DNA from: Candidatus Aminicenantota bacterium
GTDB taxonomy: Bacteria > Acidobacteriota > Aminicenantia > JAMOAD01
Assembly (NCBI GenBank): GCA_027070475.1
Contig: JALXDT010000212.1
Span: 1 to 16,164 of the forward strand
Direction of reading: 5' to 3'
DNA: 16,164 nt
The translations under genes were made by a program, and so were the position numbers. Of the stretch, positions 7,527 to 14,159 are shown piece by piece (the first letter of the stretch is position 1; each line of letters opens with the position of its first letter). The notes under the pieces are model-generated. The model saw only the letters and a program-made list of their open reading frames with translations. It had not been told where the DNA came from and ran no database searches.

Positions 7527-8665
7527 TTTATCCTCTTTATCAGTTGTGATGCTATGATATTTCTCATAATCTGGTTTGTTCCTTCATAAATCTGAGTAAT
7601 TTTTGCATCTCTCATCATCTTCTCAACAGGGTATTCCTTCATATAACCGTATCCTCCGAAAATTTGAACAGCATCCGTGGTAACCTGCATTGCAACATCA
7701 GAAGCATAAGCCTTTGCCATTGCCGTAATATCAGCTACCTTTTCCCCTGCATCAACATTTCTTGCCGCTATGTAGGTTAAGGCTCTCGCGGATTCAACTT
7801 TAATAGCCATATCCGCCATCATATACTGTAATCCCTCAAAAGAGGCAATGGGTTTCCCGAATTGATGTCTCTTTTTTGCATAGGAAACAGCTGCATCAAG
7901 AGCAGCCTGAGCAAGACCGACAGCCTGAGCTGCAACTCCTAATCTTGTTCTGTCAAAGGTTTTCATTGTCATTAAAAATCCGCCGCCTTCTCTTCCCAAG
8001 ATCTGACTCTTATGCACTTTTAAATCTCTGAAGATCAGTTCTCTTGTAACGGAAGCTCTTATTCCCATCTTATCCTCTTTTTTACCAAACTCAAATCCTT
8101 CCATTCCCTTTTCAAGAATAAAAGCTGTCGCTCCTCTTGTTCCCCTTGAAGGATCTGTAAGAGCAATAATCACATAAATTTCAGCTTCTCCGCCATTGGT
8201 GATAAACTGTTTTGTTCCGTTTATAATATAATAATCTCCGTCTTTTTCGGCTCTTGTTTTAATATTTCCTGCATCACTTCCGGCTTCACTCTCAGTTAAA
8301 CCGAATGCGGCAAGTGCTCCGTTGGCAACCTTAGGTAAATACTTTTTTTTCTGTTCTTCATTCCCGTAAAGAATGATAGGTGTTATACCAAGAGCAGTAC
8401 CAGCATATGCAAGAGCTATTCCGGCACAGCCATAGGAAAGCTCTTCCACAGCGATAAGCATTGCCAGAGTTGAAAGGCCCATTCCATCATACTCTTCGGG
8501 AATAAATACTCTGAAAAGATCACTCTGAGCCATTACCTCAACTATATCGTGAGGAAAGGTTCCTTCCTCGTCATACTTCTGTCTTACCGGAATAATCTTC
8601 TCTTCCGCAATTTTTCGTGCGATCTCTTTAACCATTTGTTCTTCTTCTGATAAAAAATAATTCAT
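7523..8665 (-). CDS. Acyl-CoA dehydrogenase (short-chain/butyryl-CoA dehydrogenase-like)
   Basis: FAD enzyme interconverting acyl-CoA and trans-2-enoyl-CoA. The 380-aa length and all landmarks match the Bcd/SCAD branch: N-terminal helices (1-120), FGLTESEAGSD (121-131) at the flavin, ITNGG (155-159), the central beta domain to about 225, DRTRLGVAAQAVGLA (238-252), QIFGGYGY (334-341), and catalytic Glu361 in QIYEGTNQIMR (358-368). The exact chain length or aryl preference cannot be read by eye. It leads an operon with etfB (4-nt overlap) and the ferredoxin-fused etfA, so in an anaerobe it likely works as an enoyl-CoA reductase. GGAGG sits 6 nt before the ATG, and a strong promoter lies at 8698-8726. 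The promoter and first ~52 codons are duplicated at 10266-10522. Confidence 0.94.
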   Translation of the reverse strand: MNYFLSEEEQMVKEIARKIAEEKIIPVRQKYDEEGTFPHDIVEVMAQSDLFRVFIPEEYDGMGLSTLAMLIAVEELSYGCAGIALAYAGTALGITPIILYGNEEQKKKYLPKVANGALAAFGLTESEAGSDAGNIKTRAEKDGDYYIINGTKQFITNGGEAEIYVIIALTDPSRGTRGATAFILEKGMEGFEFGKKEDKMGIRASVTRELIFRDLKVHKSQILGREGGGFLMTMKTFDRTRLGVAAQAVGLAQAALDAAVSYAKKRHQFGKPIASFEGLQYMMADMAIKVESARALTYIAARNVDAGEKVADITAMAKAYASDVAMQVTTDAVQIFGGYGYMKEYPVEKMMRDAKITQIYEGTNQIMRNIIASQLIKRIK

Positions 8666-8759
8666 AGAAAACCTCCAGAATTGTTTGTGAATTTCCTAAA
8701 ATATTATATTTTCGTCCTTTTGTCAAACAGCCTTGATTTTTTCCCCGGTTAGACATATA
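8501..8759 (-). repeat. Direct repeat copy A: acd promoter plus first codons
   Basis: This segment matches 10266-10522 in the same orientation at roughly 94% identity by eye. It covers the acd promoter, ribosome site and codons 1-55. Within codons 1-52 there are seven base differences from copy B, all synonymous. Codon 53, at the edge, differs by V/L. The upstream part has two one-base indels and a few substitutions, and similarity fades beyond 8760. The repeats flank the pentapeptide-channel gene. Confidence 0.93.
8698..8726 (-). promoter_or_regulatory. acd-etfBA promoter
   Basis: Read on the reverse strand: TTGACA (8726-8721), 17-nt spacer, TATTTT (8703-8698). Predicted start near 8691 gives a ~26-nt leader that includes GGAGG (8676-8672). 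A TATAAT also occurs inside the spacer but lies only 12 nt from the -35, so it is a poor partner for it. The same boxes are perfectly preserved in copy B. Confidence 0.65.
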
Positions 8760-8865
8760 CCTTTCGGTAATATTATTTTTTTTAGTAAGGCAAAGAAGAG
8801 AAAGATGATTATTAATTAGGAAATTAGAGAGCCCCTGCAGTCCCTAATGTACAAAAGACTCAGTT

Positions 8866-10173
8866 TTATTTGGAAATCCTGTAGGTTATTGTGAATATAA
8901 TCAAAGCTATAAGAAATACACCAAGGACGGATTCTGTGGCAACGAGTCCCTGAGCCAGGTGTCCTATCTTCAGATTCGGGACAATGTTTGAATATCCCAG
9001 ACTTGTGAAGGTTGTAACGCTATGGTAAAGATAATCCCAGAAATCCGGTTTGTAGTAGATATTGTCTATTCTTTTTACAATTCCCCCCGTAGCCCAGAAT
9101 AACATAGTAAAAGTTATGATTGTTAAAAAAGATAGTAGAATGGGCCTAAAGACATTTAATCCGTATCCTGTAAGAAACTTTAAAATAAACCAGTCGTAAA
9201 GGATAGCTCTTATTTTGTTTTTCAACCCTCCCTTTGCCATAAGAAGTTTCCTTCTCACATCACTTCTTTTTCTATGCATTTCAAAAGCTTTTTCCAATTT
9301 TCCATTCTGGATGTAGAAATAATAAAGCATGTTAAATACATCGTAGGATGCTTCGTAAAGTTGAATTATCAGATCCTTTCCATGTTCTTGATGGTTTTTA
9401 TCTTGAGACGAATTTTTTAATAAAAGATATCTATGCAGATTTTCTGCTATTTTTTTTATTACAGGATCATATGTTTTTTTAGTTTTAATGCACTCACCAG
9501 GATGATTTTCAAAGCATTTTTTCTCTTTGTTAAAGAAAAAAACGCTTTCTAATTTAGCATATTTCTGACTCCCCATAATTCTTAGGAATTTATACAACTC
9601 TGGATGATTTTTCTCTATCTGTTTCGCATCTAAGATAACTGTGTTGATCCTTTTCAGAGTAAGGGTTTTATTTATTATAGGAATGGTTAATTTTATATCT
9701 TTCTTTTTTAAGAGGCCTGCAACAATCTCATTAATTTCGGTTTTACTATCAAACTTTGCATTTCTCAAAGTCTTCGTCCCATCAATATATGAAAAGGAAA
9801 GATTGGAATAATTAAGATAAGTTCCGGTAAAATCGGTTTTTCCATTAACTTTTGCCAACACAAGATTGGCTCCCTCAAGGTGGGCGCCTATAAGATTAGT
9901 TCCCTCAAGGCATGCAAACAAAAGCTCAGCTCCTTCAAGGTATGTCTCCCTAAGATCAGCTTCCTCAAAGTGTGCAAAACTAAGGTCAACTCCCTCAAGG
10001 TGTGCTCTCCTAAGGTAAGCTCCTTTTATTCTATGTTTTTTTAAAACTTCCAGTTGATTTTTATTCGGACTTTTCCCGTTTTCCCTTTTGTGCCAGTAGC
10101 AGTAATCCTTTCCGGGTTCCGCATCTAAAGGGCATTCCCACCCATCGTCAGTCTTAAATTTGCACTTAGCCAT
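8866..10173 (-). CDS. Pentapeptide-repeat protein fused to a two-TM ion-channel domain
   Basis: A 435-aa membrane protein of three parts. (a) A small Cys/His module, Cys4, Cys14, Cys25, His28 (ending YCYWH), is a probable zinc site. (b) Pentapeptide repeats occupy about 51-142, very regular at 51-110 as ten-residue units such as LIGAHLEGAN, expected to form a right-handed beta helix. (c) After a ~190-residue helical linker come a TM helix (about 341-363), a pore loop with TTFTSLGYSNIVPN (387-400), and a second TM helix (about 408-431), the layout of the Ion_trans_2 potassium-channel family. The filter reads SLGYSN, where typical K+ channels have T-x-G-Y/F-G-D, so ion selectivity is uncertain. 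A GGGGGAG ribosome site precedes the ATG, and its own promoter is likely at 10201-10230. It sits between two copies of the acd promoter/5' region, suggesting later insertion. Its cellular role is unknown. Confidence 0.83.
   Translation of the reverse strand: MAKCKFKTDDGWECPLDAEPGKDYCYWHKRENGKSPNKNQLEVLKKHRIKGAYLRRAHLEGVDLSFAHFEEADLRETYLEGAELLFACLEGTNLIGAHLEGANLVLAKVNGKTDFTGTYLNYSNLSFSYIDGTKTLRNAKFDSKTEINEIVAGLLKKKDIKLTIPIINKTLTLKRINTVILDAKQIEKNHPELYKFLRIMGSQKYAKLESVFFFNKEKKCFENHPGECIKTKKTYDPVIKKIAENLHRYLLLKNSSQDKNHQEHGKDLIIQLYEASYDVFNMLYYFYIQNGKLEKAFEMHRKRSDVRRKLLMAKGGLKNKIRAILYDWFILKFLTGYGLNVFRPILLSFLTIITFTMLFWATGGIVKRIDNIYYKPDFWDYLYHSVTTFTSLGYSNIVPNLKIGHLAQGLVATESVLGVFLIALIIFTITYRISK
9844..10023 (-). 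repeat. 30-bp periodic DNA repeat encoding pentapeptides
   Basis: Six consecutive 30-bp units encode the ten-residue pattern [G/E]-x-x-L-x-x-A-x-L-E (residues 51-110). The recurring forward-strand core is TCAAGGTGTG or a close variant. Two more degraded units follow towards residue 142. The DNA-level similarity suggests growth of the array by unit duplication. Confidence 0.75.
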
Positions 10174-10200
10174 CCTTCTCCCCCTGAAATAGTTATTTAT

Positions 10201-10230
10201 ATTCTAACAAAGAACTAAGATTTTTTTCAA
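10201..10230 (-). promoter_or_regulatory. Candidate promoter of the pentapeptide-channel gene
   Basis: On the reverse strand TTGAAA (10230-10225), an 18-nt spacer and TAGAAT (10206-10201, 5/6 to consensus) lie 27 nt upstream of the ATG. Transcription could also arrive from the duplicated acd promoter at 10462-10490. Confidence 0.45.
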
Positions 10231-10247
10231 ATTTATCCAAAAAATTC

Positions 10248-10430
10248 TCAATTTTTACTTCCTGTAATAAAGAGTCTGAAAAGATCACTTTGTGCCATTA
10301 CCTCAACTATATCGTGAGGAAAGGTTCCTTCCTCATCATACTTCTGCCTTACCGGAATAATCTTCTCTTCCGCAATTTTTCGTGCAATTTCCTTAACCAT
10401 TTGTTCTTCTTCTGATAAAAAATAATTCAT
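10248..10430 (-). pseudogene. Truncated 5' remnant of acyl-CoA dehydrogenase
   Basis: From the ATG at 10430 the frame gives 60 residues. The first 52 are identical to the intact acyl-CoA dehydrogenase at 7523-8665, followed by L-F-I and then unrelated TGSKN and a TGA. The catalytic and flavin-binding parts are absent, so it cannot be an active enzyme. The start used here keeps the native GGAGG site and ATG; an upstream in-frame ATG is only read-through into the old leader. All seven base differences from the intact gene in codons 1-52 are synonymous, so the copy came from, or was until recently, a functional gene. With its promoter intact it may still be transcribed and translated into a short peptide upstream of the channel gene. 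Confidence 0.9.
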
Positions 10431-10522
10431 AGAAAACCTCCAGAATTGTTTGTGAATTTCTAAAATATTATATTTTCGTCCTTTTGTCAAACAGGCTTGA
10501 TTTTTTCCTGATTAAACATATA
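10266..10522 (-). repeat. Direct repeat copy B: acd promoter plus truncated 5' end
   Basis: Partner of 8501-8759 in the same orientation. The inner end, where homology stops at about codon 55, marks the junction with the pentapeptide-channel segment. The outer end fades at about 10522, close to the paired palindromes at 10531-10554. Confidence 0.93.
10462..10490 (-). promoter_or_regulatory. Duplicated acd promoter (copy B)
   Basis: TTGACA (10490-10485), 17-nt spacer and TATTTT (10467-10462) on the reverse strand are unchanged from copy A. This promoter would transcribe the acd remnant and could read on into the pentapeptide-channel gene. Confidence 0.6.
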
Positions 10523-10530
10523 TAATTTAG

Positions 10531-10554
10531 ATGATATCATTTTATGATGCATCA
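10531..10554. promoter_or_regulatory. Paired 10-bp palindromes, candidate operator
   Basis: ATGATATCAT (10531-10540) and TGATGCATCA (10545-10554) are both perfect 10-bp palindromes with related TGAT/ATCA half-sites. Their centres are 14 bp apart. They lie between the reverse-strand acd' promoter and the forward macrodomain promoter, 10 bp upstream of the latter's -35 box. This is a plausible activator or repressor site. The regulator is unknown. Confidence 0.4.
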
Positions 10555-10564
10555 CGGACTCTTA

Positions 10565-10593
10565 TTTACAAGAAAAGTTAATTTGTATATAAT
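10565..10593 (+). promoter_or_regulatory. Leaderless promoter of the macrodomain-glycolysis operon
   Basis: TTTACA (10565-10570), exactly 17 nt of spacer, and a perfect TATAAT (10588-10593). The expected start, about 7 nt after the -10 box, falls on the A of the ATG at 10600. No Shine-Dalgarno sequence is present, so the transcript is probably leaderless. Confidence 0.65.
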
Positions 10594-10599
10594 TTTAAT

Positions 10600-11151
10600 A
10601 TGAATAGAGAGCTTTTGAATTTTGTTGATTTTAAGGGAACGAAGATTGAGATTATTAAGGGGGATTTAACGGAAGAGGATACAGAAGCTATTGTAAATGC
10701 AGCGAATTCATATCTCAAGCATGGAGGCGGAGTAGCAGGAGCTATTGTTAGAAAGGGAGGTTATACTATACAAGAGGAAAGTGATAAAATAGGTCATGTT
10801 CCTGTTGGAAAGGCTGCTATTACAGGAGGAGGAAAATTAAAAGCAAAGTATGTAATTCACGCTGTGGGACCACGATGGGGAGAGGGAGAAGAAGATAAAA
10901 AGCTTGAGTCAGCTATTTTTAATGTCCTCTCCTTAGCTGCGGAAAAGGGTATTAAAAGTTTGTCTCTTCCTGCTATATCTACCGGTATTTTTGGTTTTCC
11001 TAAAGAAAGAGGGGTTGAAATTATTTTAAATACAATTAAGGATTTTATTGAGAATAATCCTGATAAAATAGAGCTTATCCGATGTGTAAGTATAGATAAA
11101 ACAACAGCTGATATTTTTAATAAAAAAATAAAGAAAATATTTAAAAAATAG
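10600..11151 (+). CDS. Macrodomain protein, probable ADP-ribose/O-acetyl-ADP-ribose hydrolase
   Basis: A stand-alone 183-aa macrodomain that binds ADP-ribose; relatives remove ADP-ribose from proteins or deacetylate O-acetyl-ADP-ribose. Visible motifs are KGDLTEE (20-26), IVNAANSYLKHGGGVAGAI (31-49) containing the ligand-binding Asn pair and Gly-rich loop, YVIHAVGPRWGEG (84-96), and the phosphate-binding loop LPAISTGIFGFP (123-134). The pattern is closest to the AF1521/TARG-like cytoplasmic macrodomains. The ATG is fixed by the promoter, whose predicted start coincides with it. The stop codon merges with the next ribosome site (TAGGAGG), and gap starts 9 nt later, so it is the leader gene of the glycolytic operon. 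Both use NAD-derived chemistry, but a functional link is only inference. Confidence 0.87.
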   Translation: MNRELLNFVDFKGTKIEIIKGDLTEEDTEAIVNAANSYLKHGGGVAGAIVRKGGYTIQEESDKIGHVPVGKAAITGGGKLKAKYVIHAVGPRWGEGEEDKKLESAIFNVLSLAAEKGIKSLSLPAISTGIFGFPKERGVEIILNTIKDFIENNPDKIELIRCVSIDKTTADIFNKKIKKIFKK

Positions 11152-11160
11152 GAGGTAAAA

Positions 11161-12162
11161 ATGGCAAGAGTTGCTATTAATGGATTTGGAAGAATTGGAA
11201 GAAATGTTTTTAGGGCTTCTTTTAAAAACCCTGATATTGATATTGTTGCAATTAATGATATTACAAATGCTAAAACATTAGCTCATCTTTTAAAGTATGA
11301 TTCAGTGTTTGGTGTTTTTGATGAAGAGGTTAGCTATGGGGATGATTATATTGAGGTAAGCGGGAAAAAGATTAAGGTTACAGCTATAAGAAATCCGGAA
11401 GATTTACCATGGAAGGAAGATGGTATTGATATTGTAATTGAATCAACAGGATTGTTCAGGAAAAGACCTGATGCTGAAAAACATCTTAAAGCCGGAGCAA
11501 AAAAGGTAATTATTTCTGCTCCTGCAACAGATCCCGATATAACTATTGTTTTGGGTGTCAATGATCATCTCTATGATCCTGAAAAACATAATATTATATC
11601 CAATGCTTCATGTACAACAAACTGCTGGGCTCCAGTGGCAAAGGTTTTACATGAAAAATTTAAAATTTTAAAGGGGGATATGACCACAGTCCATTCTTAT
11701 ACCAATGACCAGAGAATTCTGGATCTTCCCCATAAAGATCTTAGAAGAGCAAGAGCTGCCGCTCAATCTATTATTCCAACCACAACAGGCTCGGCAAAAG
11801 CAATTGGAATTGTTTTACCAGAGCTTGAAGGAAAGCTTCACGCGATTTCAATAAGAGTCCCGACTCCCGATGTTTCTTTAATTGATTTTGTTGCTGTTGT
11901 TGAAAAAGAGACGACAACGGAAGAGGTCAGGAAAGTAATAGAAGAAGCGGCAAACGGTGAATTAAAAGGAATTTTGGGATATTCCTACGAACCTCTTGTA
12001 TCAAGAGATTATATTGGAGATAGCAGATCTTCTATCGTGGATATGGATAATGTTGCAGTGACTGAAGGAAATCTTGTTAAAGTGGTAGCCTGGTATGATA
12101 ATGAGTGGGGATACTCATGCAGAGTTAGAGATTTAACAATAAAAGTGGCAAAAAATCTTTAA
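11161..12162 (+). CDS. gap: Glyceraldehyde-3-phosphate dehydrogenase, type I
   Basis: Oxidises and phosphorylates glyceraldehyde-3-phosphate to 1,3-bisphosphoglycerate with NAD+, in the cytoplasm. The NAD fold opens with VAINGFGRIGR (4-14), and Asp33 suits NAD rather than NADP. Catalytic Cys151 is in SNASCTTNC (147-155) and His178 is in TTVHSYTNDQ. The residue after the catalytic motif is Trp156, where most relatives have Leu, giving CTTNCWAP. Substrate-binding segments LRRARAAAQSIIPTTTGSAK (194-213) and the C-terminal WYDNEWGYSCR (311-321) are intact. Length 333 aa is typical. A strong AGGAGG site sits 6 nt upstream of the ATG. pgk follows after 35 nt and tpiA after that, forming the standard lower-glycolysis cluster. 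Confidence 0.97.
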   Translation: MARVAINGFGRIGRNVFRASFKNPDIDIVAINDITNAKTLAHLLKYDSVFGVFDEEVSYGDDYIEVSGKKIKVTAIRNPEDLPWKEDGIDIVIESTGLFRKRPDAEKHLKAGAKKVIISAPATDPDITIVLGVNDHLYDPEKHNIISNASCTTNCWAPVAKVLHEKFKILKGDMTTVHSYTNDQRILDLPHKDLRRARAAAQSIIPTTTGSAKAIGIVLPELEGKLHAISIRVPTPDVSLIDFVAVVEKETTTEEVRKVIEEAANGELKGILGYSYEPLVSRDYIGDSRSSIVDMDNVAVTEGNLVKVVAWYDNEWGYSCRVRDLTIKVAKNL

Positions 12163-12197
12163 AAGAATTTTAATAATTTTTATCTTTGGAGAGAAAA

Positions 12198-13382
12198 ATG
12201 AAACTTAGAGTCGATGAGATAGATGTAAAGGATAAGAGAGTTTTTCTCAGAGTGGATTTTAATGTTCCTTTGAAAGATGGTATTATTCAGGATAATACAA
12301 GAATAGTAAAAGCTTTGGATACGATAAAATACTTAATTTCCCAAGGAGCCAGGCTTATAGTTGCCTCACATCTTGGAAGACCAAAGGGAGAGGTAAAGCC
12401 TGAACTTTCTTTAAAACCAGTGGCAGCAGAGCTTTCCAGACAGTTGAATAAAGAGGTGATTTTCCCGGGAGAAGTTATAGGTGAAAAAGTGGAAAAGATA
12501 AAAAAAGAGCTGAAATCAGGCGAGATAATGCTTTTAGAGAATGTACGATTTATCCCCGGGGAAACAAAAAATGATGAGAATTTTTCAAAAGAATTGGCAA
12601 AGGATGTAGATGTATATGTGAATGATGCTTTCGGAGCTTCCCATAGAGCTCATAGTTCGGTTGTTGGAATAGCCTCCTTTGTTAAAACCGCAGCTATGGG
12701 GTTTTTGATTGCAAAGGAAATTGAGTACCTTTCAATGGCAACTGAAAATCCTAAAAAACCATATATTGCAATATTAGGTGGTGCAAAGGTTAAAAGCAAA
12801 ATACCGGTTATTGAGAACCTGTTAGATAAAGTGGATGTTCTTCTTATTGGTGGTGGAATGTCATATACTTTTTTAAAGGCTCTTGGGTATAAAATTGGAA
12901 AATCACTTTTTGATCAAGAACACTTTGAAGAGGCAAAGGGGCTTATTGAAAAAGCTAAAGAGATGGGAGTTAAAATGCTTTTTCCTCAAGATCATGTTTG
13001 TGCGAAGGAAATCAAAGAGGATGCAGAAGTAAAAGTTTTTGAAAAAGATATAGAGAATGATTATATTGGTGTTGATATCGGAGAAAAGACAATTAATTCT
13101 TATAAAGAGGAAATTTCAAAAGCAAAACTTGTGGTTTGGAATGGACCAATGGGGGTTTTTGAAATTGATAAATTCTCCAAAGGAACTACAGAAATAGCAA
13201 AGGCTGTTGCAGAAGGTAACCTTATTTCAATTATAGGAGGAGGCGATTCTGTTTCAGCTGTAAAAAAAGCCGGAGTTTCAGATAAGATTACTCATATATC
13301 AACAGGAGGAGGAGCATCACTTGAGTTTTTATCTGGCAAAGCTCTTCCGGGGATAGAGTGTCTTAGTGATAAGGAGGAATAA
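12198..13382 (+). CDS. pgk: Phosphoglycerate kinase
   Basis: Transfers phosphate from 1,3-bisphosphoglycerate to ADP, giving ATP and 3-phosphoglycerate. The ATG at 12198 is preferred over an in-frame TTG at 12186 because GGAGAG (12188-12193) is a proper ribosome site for the ATG and the protein then opens MKLRVDEIDVKDKRVFLRVD like its relatives. Markers are DFNVP (20-24), HLGRP (58-62), LLENVRF and YVNDAFGASHRAHSS in the N-lobe, AILGGAKVKSKIPVI in the C-lobe, WNGPMGVFE, and the ADP-site loop GGGDSVSAV followed by HISTGGGASLEFL. Length 394 aa is typical for the monomeric enzyme. Its TAA directly abuts the tpiA ATG, so no base separates the two genes. Confidence 0.97.
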   Translation: MKLRVDEIDVKDKRVFLRVDFNVPLKDGIIQDNTRIVKALDTIKYLISQGARLIVASHLGRPKGEVKPELSLKPVAAELSRQLNKEVIFPGEVIGEKVEKIKKELKSGEIMLLENVRFIPGETKNDENFSKELAKDVDVYVNDAFGASHRAHSSVVGIASFVKTAAMGFLIAKEIEYLSMATENPKKPYIAILGGAKVKSKIPVIENLLDKVDVLLIGGGMSYTFLKALGYKIGKSLFDQEHFEEAKGLIEKAKEMGVKMLFPQDHVCAKEIKEDAEVKVFEKDIENDYIGVDIGEKTINSYKEEISKAKLVVWNGPMGVFEIDKFSKGTTEIAKAVAEGNLISIIGGGDSVSAVKKAGVSDKITHISTGGGASLEFLSGKALPGIECLSDKEE

Positions 13383-14159
13383 ATGAGAAAGATTGTTATA
13401 GCTGGAAATTGGAAGATGCATAAAACAAGAAGTGAAGCTTTGGAGCTTGTTGAAACTATAAAAAAAGGTTTTAAAGATAATGGAGAAGTAAAGGTAATTG
13501 TAGCTCCTCCTTTTACATCCCTTTTAACTGTTTCTGAAGCTCTCAAAGACAGTACAATCGGGATTGCAGCTCAAAATATGTTTTTTGAGAAGGAAGGAGC
13601 TTATACAGGAGAAATTTCTCCACTAATGTTAAAGGATGTAGGTGTTCATTATGTGATAATCGGCCACTCTGAAAGAAGAAAATATTTTTGTGAAACAGAT
13701 GAAAATGTGAACAAAAAGATTAAAGTGGCTCTTGATTATTCAATTACTCCTATTTTATGTATAGGAGAAAGCTTAGAGGAGAGAAAGGAAGGAAAGACCT
13801 TTGAAAAAGTTGAAAAACAAATTGATTTGGCATTTAAAGATATCTCTCCGGAAAATGCAAAAAAGATAATAATTGCCTATGAACCTATCTGGGCAATTGG
13901 CACAGGTGAAACAGCCACTCCTGAGCAAGCAGAAGAAGTTCACTTATTTATTCGTAAAAAAATTGCCAAAATATATGGAAATAATATTGCAAGTTATGCT
14001 ATAATACTCTACGGTGGTTCGGTAAAACCAAATAATGCATTTTCTCTTATGAGAGAAAATGATATTGATGGAGTTTTAGTCGGAGGAGCTTCTTTGAAAG
14101 GAGATTCCTTTATAGAGATTATAAAAGCAGGAATTAGAGTTAGCGGAGGAGAGAGTTAA
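13383..14159 (+). CDS. tpiA: Triosephosphate isomerase
   Basis: Interconverts dihydroxyacetone phosphate and glyceraldehyde-3-phosphate. The TIM-barrel landmarks are all present: GNWKMHK (8-14) with Asn9 and Lys11, AAQNMFFEKEGAYTGEIS (62-79), electrophile His95 in IIGHSERR, catalytic Glu167 in AYEPIWAIGTG (165-175), and the phosphate-binding YGGSVKP (210-216) and VLVGGASL (231-238). Length 258 aa is normal. The ribosome site AAGGAGGAAT lies inside the end of pgk, and the ATG immediately follows the pgk stop. The stop overlaps the secG start by one base (TAATG). This is the usual gap-pgk-tpiA-secG order of many bacteria. Confidence 0.97.
   Translation: MRKIVIAGNWKMHKTRSEALELVETIKKGFKDNGEVKVIVAPPFTSLLTVSEALKDSTIGIAAQNMFFEKEGAYTGEISPLMLKDVGVHYVIIGHSERRKYFCETDENVNKKIKVALDYSITPILCIGESLEERKEGKTFEKVEKQIDLAFKDISPENAKKIIIAYEPIWAIGTGETATPEQAEEVHLFIRKKIAKIYGNNIASYAIILYGGSVKPNNAFSLMRENDIDGVLVGGASLKGDSFIEIIKAGIRVSGGES

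Noticed and set aside
8815..8848. Possible terminator stem ATTAGG/CCTAAT after the channel gene, with a CTGCAG palindrome in its loop
   Set aside because: Six-pair stem with a 22-nt loop and no T-run. Too weak to call.
9844..10023. Regular 30-bp periodicity that might suggest a CRISPR array
   Set aside because: No alternating repeat and unique spacer. The period is codon-phased and encodes pentapeptide repeats within an open gene.
8761..10265. Insert between the direct repeats as a classical transposon or IS
   Set aside because: No transposase or integrase frame, no terminal inverted repeats, and the flanking repeats (~258 bp) are far too long for a target-site duplication.
10431..10490. 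N-terminal 20-residue extension of the acd remnant starting at an upstream ATG
   Set aside because: It is translation of the old leader and promoter, which are non-coding in the intact copy. The native GGAGG and ATG at 10430 are conserved.
12186..12197. TTG start for pgk giving four extra residues
   Set aside because: The extra codons overlap the ribosome site that serves the ATG at 12198.
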